Source of the DNA: Treponema sp. JC4
Lineage (GTDB): Bacteria; Spirochaetota; Spirochaetia; Treponematales; Treponemataceae
DNA: 64,000 bases
Direction of reading: 5' to 3'
Assembly (NCBI RefSeq): GCF_000260795.1
Contig: NZ_AJGU01000006.1
Span: 1-64,000, forward strand
Part shown: positions 16,348 through 23,909 of the stretch, piece by piece
How positions within the stretch are numbered: the first letter of the stretch is position 1
Layout: each line of letters starts with the position of its first letter
Notes under the pieces: model-generated
Databases searched by the model: none
Seen by the model: the letters and a program-made list of their open reading frames with translations, nothing else
Told to the model about the DNA's origin: nothing
Program-made: the position numbers and the translations under genes

Positions 16348-17316
16348 ATGACTGATGTTGTTGCTTTAGGCGAAATACTTATTGATTTTACTTTTGCCGG
16401 CAAATCTGCCGACGGAAAAAATATCTACGAAGAAAATCCAGGCGGAGCGCCTGCCAACTGTGCCTGCGCAGTAGCTAAGCTGGGCGGAAAGGCAGCATTC
16501 GTAGGAATGACTGGCTGCGATTCCTTCGGCGAAGACTTGCGTGCAACTCTTGCTGGGCTGAACGTTGATGTTAGCGGAATGCGCACAACAGAAAAGCAGC
16601 ACACAACTCTGGCTTTTGTATCGCTTGATGCAAACGGCGAGCGTCATTTTTCTTTCTGCAGAAATCCTGGTGCTGATACCCAGCTGACTGAGGCTGATTT
16701 GGACATGGAGCTTTTGAAAAGCACAAAAATCCTGCACGTGGGGTCGCTTTCCCTTACAGACCAGCCTGCAAAATCAACTACTTTAAAGGCAATCGACCTT
16801 GTGAAAAAGGCCGGCGGAATCATTTCCTATGACCCTAACTGGCGTGCAAATCTCTGGAAGGGTCGCAGTGATGCAAGGGACGAGCTCAAAAGCCTTTTCA
16901 AATATGCAGATATCGTAAAAGTTTCTGATGAGGAACTTGCCCTTTTGTTTGGTGACGTAACTTGCGAAGAAGGTGCTGCAAAAATCCATGCTGAAGGCGT
17001 AAAACTGATAATGATTACGCTTGGCTCAAAAGGTGTATATTATTCTGCAAAGACAGAAACTTGCACTGCAAGTGGCACAATCAGTGTTCCAAAGGTAAAG
17101 GTTGCCGATACAACCGGTGCCGGCGACAGCTTCAACGGAGGCCTCCTCTTCCGTCTTACCCGCCGCGAAAAACCGCTCAGCTTTACCGCTGAAGAATTAG
17201 TTCAGGACATAAACTTTGCAAACTCTGTAGCTTCCCTCTGTGTTACAAAACGCGGTGCTATTCCGGCTCTGCCAACGCTGGAAGAAACTGAAAACTTTGT
17301 AAAAGCAAACTACTAG
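16348..17316 (+). CDS. PfkB-family fructokinase
   Basis: A 322-residue sugar kinase of the ribokinase/PfkB fold. Motifs are the N-terminal ALGEILIDF, the GGAPANCACAVAKLG sugar-binding segment (about 32-46), and the DTTGAGDSFNGG signature with the catalytic base Asp260. It fits fructokinase, phosphorylating fructose to fructose 6-phosphate with ATP. It is the last gene of the sugar locus and follows copy 1 of the structured repeat. GAGGAG precedes the ATG. Another hexose or ketose substrate cannot be excluded, but the adjacent amylosucrase-like enzyme makes fructose the best guess. Confidence 0.88.
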   Translation: MTDVVALGEILIDFTFAGKSADGKNIYEENPGGAPANCACAVAKLGGKAAFVGMTGCDSFGEDLRATLAGLNVDVSGMRTTEKQHTTLAFVSLDANGERHFSFCRNPGADTQLTEADLDMELLKSTKILHVGSLSLTDQPAKSTTLKAIDLVKKAGGIISYDPNWRANLWKGRSDARDELKSLFKYADIVKVSDEELALLFGDVTCEEGAAKIHAEGVKLIMITLGSKGVYYSAKTETCTASGTISVPKVKVADTTGAGDSFNGGLLFRLTRREKPLSFTAEELVQDINFANSVASLCVTKRGAIPALPTLEETENFVKANY

Positions 17317-17345
17317 AATACGTGCGACTGTAACTTAGCATAAAA

Positions 17346-17379
17346 AAAGGGCTGCCCGACGATAACCGGACAGCCCTTT
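17346..17379. terminator. Bidirectional terminator
   Basis: Stem AAAGGGCTG/CAGCCCTTT with inner CCG/CGG pairs; T runs are available in both directions. It ends the fructokinase transcript from the left and the nucleoside transporter operon from the right. Confidence 0.88.
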
Positions 17380-17400
17380 CTTTATACAAAAAGTGTGCTT

Positions 17401-17418
17401 TTAACGTGTTCCTTTATT
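17401..17418 (-). pseudogene. Displaced 3' end of the nucleoside permease gene (outer copy)
   Basis: On the minus strand this reads Asn-Lys-Gly-Thr-Arg-stop, the same as the permease end (Asp-Lys-Gly-Thr-Arg-stop at 17598-17615) except for the first residue. The last five codons are identical to the gene, and the following bases also match the gene's downstream hairpin arm. It is a nearly exact repeat lying about 197 bases downstream of the real end. Confidence 0.7.
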
Positions 17419-17421
17419 GCG

Positions 17422-17597
17422 TGCGGTCGTAATCTGACTTACAAATGTCAGTTTTTTGAACCGCAATGTCACAGTTTTTACTTCGTAAAAACTGTGCAAT
17501 TATCGTGTACCCTTATTGCGTGCGGTTGTAACTTAGCATAAAAATGGCAGCTGAATTAACCGCACTCACACACTTTTTGTACACAAAAAGTGTGCTT
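17422..17597 (+). repeat. Two tandem type II elements downstream of the nucleoside permease
   Basis: Unit one: hairpin 17422-17465 (stem TGCGGT/ACCGCA, CGTAA next to the left arm, inner CTGAC/GTCAG), then perfect hairpin 17470-17496 (CACAGTTTTTAC arms). Unit two: hairpin 17520-17565 (GTGCGGTT/AACCGCAC), then perfect hairpin 17569-17594 (CACACTTTTTGT arms). The second unit's hairpin abuts the permease stop. A fragment of a third (GTGCGACTGTAACTTAGC) is at 17324-17341. Each unit is followed, in the direction of the permease gene, by a copy of its last codons. Confidence 0.8.
17500..17517 (-). pseudogene. Displaced 3' end of the nucleoside permease gene (inner copy)
   Basis: On the minus strand this reads Asn-Lys-Gly-Thr-Arg-stop with codons AAT AAG GGT ACA CGA TAA. 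Three of the four KGTR/stop-region codons that can differ synonymously do so against the gene (AAA GGA ACA CGT). It lies between the two type II elements, each preceded by GCACGC. Confidence 0.7.
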
Positions 17598-18524
17598 TTA
17601 ACGTGTTCCTTTGTCGTATGGGATTCCTTCTGCCTTAGGAGCGCGGGAATTCTGTGAGGTAAAGGCAAGTACGATAAGCGAAATGATGTATGGAAGCATC
17701 TTATAAACGTCGCCTGGTACAAGGTGGATTAAGAAGTCGAAGGCTGAGTAAGTGTCGGCAATGGCACGGAAGGCACCAAAGAGCAGGGCACTGGCAGCAA
17801 TCTTAAGCGGATTCCACTGACCAAAAATCATTACGGCAAGGGCAAGGAAGCCTGCACCGGCAACACCGTACATAAAATCCCACTGGCTGTTTGCAGCAGA
17901 AATGTAGATGATTCCGCCAACACCGCCACACAAACCGGAAATCAAAACTCCGGAATAGCGCATTTTGAAAACGTTGATACCAACGCTGGCAGCTGCCTGA
18001 GGATGTTCACCACAAGCCATAAGGCGAAGACCAAAGCGGGTTTTGAACAAAACAACATATCCAACTGCAATCAAAATCAAAGTCAAAATCATATAGATGT
18101 TGAAATCACCAAGAAGGAAAACCTTGCGGTTCTGAATGTAATCAAGAATTGCCGAAGGGTTCTGACCTGCTGAGCGCGCATTATTAAAAGATTTTACAAT
18201 TACAACCGAAGCCGCAGTTGCCAGCATGTTCATTGCAGTTCCTACAAGAGTCTGGTCAGCCTTAAAGTTGATGGCAGCCACCGCAAGGAAAAGCGAATAA
18301 AGCATACCAAAAACAATACTGGTCAGAATCGTAAGTAAAATAATGCAGATAGCTGGAGTTCCTGCTGGCAGTGAATACAAAATAAAGGCACCGCCCAGCG
18401 CACCCATAACCATAGTTCCTTCAAGACCCAGGTTGATAACACCACTGCGTTCACTGAACATTCCGCCGAAGGCTACGAAAATCAAAACTGATGCGTAAAT
18501 TAAAGTATATTGAATAAGTAACAT
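17598..18524 (-). CDS. Nucleoside ABC transporter permease (YufQ/NupQ type)
   Basis: A 308-residue inner-membrane protein with about eight to nine hydrophobic segments. It is of the BPD_transp_2 family that serves BMP-type nucleoside importers: the motif FSERSGVINLGLEGTMVMGA near the N-terminus is characteristic. It is the last gene of the minus-strand operon (binding protein, ATPase, permease, permease) and starts 10 bases after the preceding permease ends. Its 3' end is repeated twice downstream across type II elements. Confidence 0.92.
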   Translation of the reverse strand: MLLIQYTLIYASVLIFVAFGGMFSERSGVINLGLEGTMVMGALGGAFILYSLPAGTPAICIILLTILTSIVFGMLYSLFLAVAAINFKADQTLVGTAMNMLATAASVVIVKSFNNARSAGQNPSAILDYIQNRKVFLLGDFNIYMILTLILIAVGYVVLFKTRFGLRLMACGEHPQAAASVGINVFKMRYSGVLISGLCGGVGGIIYISAANSQWDFMYGVAGAGFLALAVMIFGQWNPLKIAASALLFGAFRAIADTYSAFDFLIHLVPGDVYKMLPYIISLIVLAFTSQNSRAPKAEGIPYDKGTR

Positions 18525-18534
18525 AATCTTCCCC

Positions 18535-19662
18535 TTATCTTAACTTTTTAAGCTCGGCTGAATTTTTATCAAGATGCTTTGCAATAAATGTTTTAAGCAG
18601 GAACATGAATGCACAGCAGTAAATGATAATAGAAGAAATCAAATCAGCAATCTGAGGGTTGAAGTATTTAGTATCAATAAAGCTTCCGCCCTGAGTAATA
18701 TGCTGAATAAAGAAACCGGCAAAAATAACACCAATAGGATTAAGTGCTCCAAGGAAGGCAACCGCAATTCCGTTAAAGCCCATTCCAGGAACTACAGAAC
18801 TTGTCTTCCATGGCTGAATGTCTGTCAGATAGTAAAGAGATGCTCCAAGACCTGCAATTGCACCAGAAATAATCATAGTAAGGATGATATTCTGCTTATC
18901 CTTCATACCGGCATATTTTGCGGCATGCTTGTTCAAACCTGTAGCACGAAGCTCGTAACCAAGAACTGTTTTAGTAAGAACAATGTAAATTACAACTGCA
19001 ACAATAATTGTAATAGGGATAGCGATGGAAACATATTCATTATCATGGAAGAATTTTCCAAGACCGCAGGTTGGCAAGAGTGAACGAGGAGAAGTTGCCG
19101 CAATAGAGAAAGTTTCAGATTTTCCAACGTTCATAACGTTTTCATTCTGCATAAGGATGTTTACAAGATAGAGTCCAATCCAGTTCAGCATGATTCCGGC
19201 GATAACTTCGTTTACGTTACAAAGCGCTTTCAAAAGTCCTGCAAGTGCCGCCCAGGCAGCAGCTGCTACAACTGCAAGAATAATGCAGAGAATCCAAGGA
19301 AGATGCCAGTAAAGTGCCGACCAGAGGGTAATTCCAATTCCCACACAATATTGACCTGCAATTCCAATGTTGAAAAGACCAGATTTATAGGCAAAGAGAA
19401 CGCCAATTCCGCACAAAATAAGAGGAACGGCCTTTACAAGTGTCTGACCCAGGTAATACCAGCGTTTTCCAACGTTGCGGTAATACATAAAGTTTTTAAG
19501 GATAACGCTGATTGCTTTAGGCGCGTGTTCAGCGTTGATAATCAAAAGGATGATAAATCCGACTAAAATTCCCAGAACGGCACACAAAACAGCCGAAAGA
19601 ATTGAATGAAAAGAGCCGGATGCCAAAATTGATTTGAATTTATTTGATTTTGAATCTGCCAT
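18535..19662 (-). CDS. Nucleoside ABC transporter permease (YufP/NupP type)
   Basis: A 375-residue inner-membrane permease of the BPD_transp_2 family. An N-terminal helix (about 20-40) precedes a long loop and the transport core; the segment YKSGLFNIGIAGQYCVG is typical. The frame extends to 19767 inside the ATPase gene, but the natural start is the ATG at 19660-19662, giving MADSKSNKFKS and a 1-base gap after the ATPase stop. It partners the permease at 17598. Confidence 0.92.
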   Translation of the reverse strand: MADSKSNKFKSILASGSFHSILSAVLCAVLGILVGFIILLIINAEHAPKAISVILKNFMYYRNVGKRWYYLGQTLVKAVPLILCGIGVLFAYKSGLFNIGIAGQYCVGIGITLWSALYWHLPWILCIILAVVAAAAWAALAGLLKALCNVNEVIAGIMLNWIGLYLVNILMQNENVMNVGKSETFSIAATSPRSLLPTCGLGKFFHDNEYVSIAIPITIIVAVVIYIVLTKTVLGYELRATGLNKHAAKYAGMKDKQNIILTMIISGAIAGLGASLYYLTDIQPWKTSSVVPGMGFNGIAVAFLGALNPIGVIFAGFFIQHITQGGSFIDTKYFNPQIADLISSIIIYCCAFMFLLKTFIAKHLDKNSAELKKLR

Positions 19663-19663
19663 T

Positions 19664-21211
19664 TTAAGCCTCCACCTTGTTCTGACGTTTTGCACCGGCC
19701 ATATAAAGACCAAGTTCCTCAGGTGTAGTTTCCTTAGGATTGAGTTCGCCGACAATTTCGCCTTCATACATTACAAGAATGCGGTCGCTCAGGTTCAAAA
19801 CTTCTTCAAGTTCATAAGAAACCAGAAGAACTGCCTTTCCGGCATCACGGTCAGCAATAATTGCTTTATGAAGGAATTCAATAGCGCCGACATCAAGACC
19901 GCGGGTTGGTTGAACTGCAATCAAAAGCTTGTGGTCGTGCGAAAGCTCGCGGGCAATAACTGCCTTCTGCTGGTTACCGCCAGACATTGCGCGGGCCGGA
20001 GTTTTGCAGCCCTGACCGCTTCGTACGTCGTATTTATCAATTAATTCCTGAGAGTAAGCAGTAACTTCCTTTGTTTTAATAAACTGATGCTTCTGGAAAT
20101 CAGGTTCCCAGTAACGCTGAAGCACCATATTCTGTTCAAGGGTGTAGTCGAGCACGAGTCCATGCTTATGACGGTCTTCCGGAACGTGGCTTATACCAGC
20201 CTTTGATTTTTCACGGATAGATTTTTTTGAAACATCCACGTCATCAAGAAGGATTTTTGTTTCAGGGTTATGAACGAAATTTTCAAGACCTGTAATTCCC
20301 TGAATGAATTCCGACTGACCGTTTCCATCGATTCCAGCAATGCAGACAATTTCGCCTGCGTGAACCTTAAGGCTTACGTCGTTTACGGCAAGTTTTTTGT
20401 GAAGCTTGCTGGCAACACTCAAATGCTGAATATCAAGAATAGTTTTTCCAGGATTTGCAGGAGCTTTATCAACTGTGAACTGAACATCGCGTCCAACCAT
20501 CATGCGGCTGAGCTCTTCCTTATTTGTGTTTGCGATATCAACAGTTCCGATATAGCGGCCTTTACACAAAACTGAACAGCGGTCAGAAACTTCCATGATT
20601 TCGTTAAGCTTGTGAGTAATAAAGAGGATTGATTTTCCTTCCGCAGCCAGATTTTTCATAATCTGCATGAGCTCTTTGATTTCCTGAGGAGTAAGAACGG
20701 CAGTAGGCTCATCAAAAATCAGGATTTCATTATCGCGGTAAAGCATTTTCAAAATCTCTACACGCTGCTGCATTCCAACTGTAATGTCTTCGATTTTTGC
20801 GTCCGGATCAACGGCAAGACCATAGCGCTGACTAAGGTTGATGATTTTTTCGCGGACAGATTTGCGGTCAATAAAGCCGTATTTGCAGGTTTCACTTCCC
20901 AGAATGATGTTATCAAGAACAGTAAAAACTTCTACAAGCTTAAAGTGCTGATGCACCATTCCAATTCCAAGGGCAGTTGCATCATTCGGATTTCGGATAT
21001 CAACTTTTTGACCATTCTTACGGATTTCGCCTTCTTCCGGCTGGTAAAGACCGAACAAAACGCTCATAAGAGTAGATTTTCCGGCACCGTTTTCGCCTAG
21101 AAGGGCATGGATTTCACCTTTTTTTAACTGCAGGGTGATATTGTCGTTTGCAATAATTCCAGGGAAACGCTTGGTTATGTTAAGCATTTCTATAATATAA
21201 TTTTCGTTCAT
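19664..21211 (-). CDS. Nucleoside ABC transporter ATPase (two fused nucleotide-binding domains)
   Basis: The 515-residue protein carries two ABC ATPase domains. The first has Walker A GENGAGKST (about 38-46), the signature TVGMQQRVEILKML and Walker B LIFDEPTAVL; the second has a degenerate Walker A (GIDGNGQSE) and an intact signature (AMSGGNQQKAVIARELS). This tandem pattern with a weaker second site is usual for the sugar/nucleoside RbsA-MglA-YufO family. It would power uptake of purine or other nucleosides delivered by the binding protein at 21449. It is separated from that gene by a structured repeat and a terminator. Confidence 0.93.
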   Translation of the reverse strand: MNENYIIEMLNITKRFPGIIANDNITLQLKKGEIHALLGENGAGKSTLMSVLFGLYQPEEGEIRKNGQKVDIRNPNDATALGIGMVHQHFKLVEVFTVLDNIILGSETCKYGFIDRKSVREKIINLSQRYGLAVDPDAKIEDITVGMQQRVEILKMLYRDNEILIFDEPTAVLTPQEIKELMQIMKNLAAEGKSILFITHKLNEIMEVSDRCSVLCKGRYIGTVDIANTNKEELSRMMVGRDVQFTVDKAPANPGKTILDIQHLSVASKLHKKLAVNDVSLKVHAGEIVCIAGIDGNGQSEFIQGITGLENFVHNPETKILLDDVDVSKKSIREKSKAGISHVPEDRHKHGLVLDYTLEQNMVLQRYWEPDFQKHQFIKTKEVTAYSQELIDKYDVRSGQGCKTPARAMSGGNQQKAVIARELSHDHKLLIAVQPTRGLDVGAIEFLHKAIIADRDAGKAVLLVSYELEEVLNLSDRILVMYEGEIVGELNPKETTPEELGLYMAGAKRQNKVEA

Positions 21212-21253
21212 AAATTACATTATAAACTAAAATTACAGAAAAATCATTTAAAA

Positions 21254-21289
21254 TAAAAAAAGGTGAATCCCCATACAGAAATTCACCTT
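21254..21289 (-). terminator. Terminator between nucleoside-binding protein and ATPase
   Basis: Minus-strand stem AAGGTGAAT/ATTCACCTT with a 12-base loop, followed by seven T. It lies inside the operon, so partial termination would give more binding protein than ATPase, as in the sugar locus. Confidence 0.85.
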
Positions 21290-21296
21290 CCAAAAA

Positions 21297-21442
21297 AGTT
21301 TGACTCCCAGTCGTGTAGCATTGTACGAAACCGCGCGATATCGCGCTACATGCTGTTTGTGGTAAAGAAACTATAAGATGCCGCTTTGCGGCGCCACAAA
21401 CAGAATGTTTTCGTCCAACGCTCCACTCCTTCGCGTCAAACT
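21297..21442 (-). repeat. Structured 130-bp repeat, copy 2 (complete)
   Basis: Reverse orientation. The outermost arms AGTTTGAC and GTCAAACT are perfect complements and may mark the element ends. Inside (minus strand) are TTCTG, stem TTTGTGG/CCACAAA, hairpin GCCGC-AAA-GCGGC, TATAGTTTC, then CAGCATGTAGCGC-GATATC-GCGCGGTTTCG and CGACTGGGAG. It is the best-bounded copy in the window. Confidence 0.82.
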
Positions 21443-21448
21443 TTTAGA

Positions 21449-22564
21449 TTATTTAATGTTCTGATAATAATTAACCTTTACGCTAGTCTCAGGTGCCTTG
21501 TCGATAGCATTTGAAACTGCTGTTTTCTTTGAGTAAACATCGCTTACGAGCTTTTTGTAGTCATTCTGAGAGAAGTTCTTCATTGACCATGTGTCGAGTG
21601 GAAGACCTACGAAGTTTACGTTCAAGTTAGTTCCAGAAACCAATCCGAGAGAAGAAACTTTACCAGCATAGTTATTCCAGTTTCCTTCCTGAATTGAAGC
21701 AAGAACTGCATCGATTGTAGCACCAAGACCTTTCATAGCAGATGTTACACACATACCAGCACCGTAGTTGTTGATAAGAGCAGTCTGGTCAGTATCAACA
21801 CCAATTACTTTTCCACCAACTTTTGCAGCAGCTTCACAAGCAGATGTCCAGATACCACCACCACAAGCGAATACAACTTCTACACCGCGGTTCTTGTACC
21901 AACCGTCCATAGTAGCTGTGATTGTCTGATCACCGTAGAACTGACCACCGTAAACATATTCAACAGTAACTTTGTCAGTAATCTTGAGTTCTTCAGCAGC
22001 CTTGTTAGCACCCTGAACGAAACCATAACCAAAGCGAACTACAGCAGGAACAGCCATACCGCCCAAGAAACCAAGGTGACGATATCCTTCTTTTACAGCA
22101 GCGTAACCAGCGAAGAAACCAGGAAGTTCCTCAGCATAAACTGCACAGAAAACGTTAGAAGGAACAGCCTGACCACCAAGGTCACCTTCACTAATATCAA
22201 GACCGATGAATTTAGCATCATCATAGTCTTTAGCAACTTTTACGATAGCTTCACCAAAAAGGAATCCAGGAAGAACGATTACATTGTATCCGTCCTGATA
22301 AGCTGCGTCGATTGAAGCAACGCGGTCAGCTGTTGAATCTCCAGCTGGCTTGTAGTACTGGAAGTCCAATCCGTTAGCATCAGCATAGTCTTTACATGCC
22401 TGATAAGTTGTCTGGTTGAAAGACTGGTCTGTGATGTCTCCAGAGTCAGTTACCATTGCGATGCGAACGCTAGATTTAGCCTTCTTTGCTTTTTTTGCTT
22501 TAGCTGCAAATGTAGATGAGCAAACCATTGCCACCATAAGAGCTGCAAGAATAATCTTTTTCAT
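21449..22564 (-). CDS. Nucleoside-binding protein (BMP/PnrA/TmpC family)
   Basis: The 371-residue extracytoplasmic binding protein belongs to the basic membrane protein family, known in Treponema pallidum as PnrA (TmpC), a purine nucleoside receptor. A signal sequence of about 20 residues is followed by a lysine-rich linker and the family opening VRIAMVTDSGDITDQSFNQ; GVDTDQTALINNYG and the repeated GG motifs also fit. A cysteine lies in MVCSS, an imperfect lipobox, so lipidation is uncertain. GGAGGAAA precedes the ATG, and a strong promoter is visible upstream. It is the first gene of the importer operon. Confidence 0.92.
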   Translation of the reverse strand: MKKIILAALMVAMVCSSTFAAKAKKAKKAKSSVRIAMVTDSGDITDQSFNQTTYQACKDYADANGLDFQYYKPAGDSTADRVASIDAAYQDGYNVIVLPGFLFGEAIVKVAKDYDDAKFIGLDISEGDLGGQAVPSNVFCAVYAEELPGFFAGYAAVKEGYRHLGFLGGMAVPAVVRFGYGFVQGANKAAEELKITDKVTVEYVYGGQFYGDQTITATMDGWYKNRGVEVVFACGGGIWTSACEAAAKVGGKVIGVDTDQTALINNYGAGMCVTSAMKGLGATIDAVLASIQEGNWNNYAGKVSSLGLVSGTNLNVNFVGLPLDTWSMKNFSQNDYKKLVSDVYSKKTAVSNAIDKAPETSVKVNYYQNIK

Positions 22565-22596
22565 TTTTTACATTTCCTCCAAATGAAATTTCTCTA

Positions 22597-22625
22597 ATTA
22601 TAAAGCATAAGAGCCATACTATCAA
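22597..22625 (-). promoter_or_regulatory. Sigma-70-type promoter of the nucleoside importer operon
   Basis: On the minus strand, TTGATA (22620-22625), a 17-base spacer and TATAAT (22597-22602), about 25 bases before the expected ribosome-binding site of the binding-protein gene. Confidence 0.8.
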
Positions 22626-22633
22626 TAATTATT

Positions 22634-22742
22634 CGGGCGGTCCGGCTTCGCCGTCAGGCTTTCCGCTGTTCCGCTATCGCTTCATTCGACGCAAGCCTTG
22701 CTTGCTTACGAACGCCTTCGGCGCAGCTCCAATCCTTACCGC
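22634..22742 (-). repeat. GC-rich intergenic repeat, GCGATAGCGGAAC family, copy 2
   Basis: Reverse complement of the family seen at 1522-1636: GAATGAAGCGATAGCGGAAC, then GCGGAAAGCC, then a GGCGAAGCC hairpin. Both copies begin, on this strand, with a GGATTG-like block. It separates the divergent importer operon and ribD. Confidence 0.7.
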
Positions 22743-22751
22743 GGGTTTAAA

Positions 22752-22780
22752 TTGATAGTATTTGTTACATCTGCTAATAT
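22752..22780 (+). promoter_or_regulatory. ribD promoter; transcript probably leaderless
   Basis: TTGATA (22752-22757), exactly 17 bases, TAATAT (22775-22780). Only 6 bases separate the -10 box from the ATG, so transcription should start at or near the start codon. There is no Shine-Dalgarno site and no FMN riboswitch sequence upstream. Confidence 0.75.
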
Positions 22781-22786
22781 GCAGTC

Positions 22787-23905
22787 ATGGCAGAAAACGA
22801 AACTTACATGCGTCGTGCAATTGAATTGGCTTGGAAGGGTTCAGGCTGGACTAATCCTAACCCCTTAGTAGGTGCCGTAATTGTAAAAGACGGTAAAATA
22901 ATCGGGGAAGGCTTTCATCATAAATACGGGGAACTTCACGCTGAGCGCGAAGCCCTTAAAGACTGCCTTGCGCGTGGAAACGACCCTGCAGGTGCTGAAA
23001 TTTTTGTTACCCTTGAACCCTGCTGTCATTTTGGAAAGCAGCCGCCATGCTGTCAGGCTCTTGCAGAAGTCGGTATTAAAAGAGTTTTTGTTGGAAGCCG
23101 AGATCCAAATCCTCTTGTACACGGACAAGGAAACTCTTTTTTACGCGAAAAAGGCATAGAAGTTATAGAAGATTTTTTACGCCAGGAATGTGATGCCTTA
23201 AATCCCATTTTCTTCCATTATATTACGACAAAAAGACCTTATGTTGCCTTAAAATACGCCATGACAGCCGACGGAAAAATTGCCACAAAAACCGGCGCTT
23301 CAAAATGGATTACAGGAGAAGCAGCACGAGCTTATGTTCACCAGCTTCGTAACCGCTATGCCGCAATTTTGTGCGGAATTGGAACTGTACTTGCTGATAA
23401 CCCTATGCTGAATTGCAGAATGACAGGCGGAAACAATCCTCTGCGTGTAATCTGCGATTCAAAACTGCGGATTCCGCTGGACTGCCAGCTTGTAAAAACA
23501 GCAAAAGAAATCCCGACAATTGTAGCCTGTGCAGAAGGTCTGGAGGCTTCTGAAGGGGTAGCGCAGAAAATCTCAGCGCTAAAAACTGCCGGTTTAGAAA
23601 TATTACAACTACCTCTTACATCAGAAGGTAGTCTTGATTTGACAGCCCTTATGCAAATCCTTGGTCAGCTAAAAATCGACAGCGTACTTATAGAAGGCGG
23701 TGGAGAAATCAATTATTCAGCCCTAAAAGCGGGAATTGTTAATAAAATTTATGCTTTTATAGCGCCAAAACTCTTTGGCGGCGGAAGTGCGGCAAAATCC
23801 CCCGTTTCAGGCGAAGGAATTGCCGCCGTAGAAGAAGCCTTCCTCTTCAAACTGACCAAAATCCGCCAGTTTGAAGAAGATTTGCTGATTGAATATGAAA
23901 AGTAA
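22787..23905 (+). CDS. ribD: Bifunctional riboflavin deaminase/reductase
   Basis: A 372-residue RibD. The N-terminal zinc deaminase domain (about 1-145) has GELHAERE and EPCCHFGKQPPC, supplying the His, Glu and two Cys of the active site. The C-terminal reductase domain (about 146-372) begins RPYVALKYAMTADGKIAT and ends with the GGGEINYSAL and PKLFGG segments. It carries out the second and third steps from the GTP cyclohydrolase II product. The other riboflavin genes lie at 34381-36738, beyond a 10-kb lipoprotein block. Confidence 0.95.
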   Translation: MAENETYMRRAIELAWKGSGWTNPNPLVGAVIVKDGKIIGEGFHHKYGELHAEREALKDCLARGNDPAGAEIFVTLEPCCHFGKQPPCCQALAEVGIKRVFVGSRDPNPLVHGQGNSFLREKGIEVIEDFLRQECDALNPIFFHYITTKRPYVALKYAMTADGKIATKTGASKWITGEAARAYVHQLRNRYAAILCGIGTVLADNPMLNCRMTGGNNPLRVICDSKLRIPLDCQLVKTAKEIPTIVACAEGLEASEGVAQKISALKTAGLEILQLPLTSEGSLDLTALMQILGQLKIDSVLIEGGGEINYSALKAGIVNKIYAFIAPKLFGGGSAAKSPVSGEGIAAVEEAFLFKLTKIRQFEEDLLIEYEK

Positions 23906-23909
23906 TTGT

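Noticed and set aside
22634-22786. FMN riboswitch upstream of ribD or ribE
   Set aside because: Neither leader holds the conserved RFN blocks; the ribD mRNA appears leaderless and the ribE leader holds only a simple hairpin.
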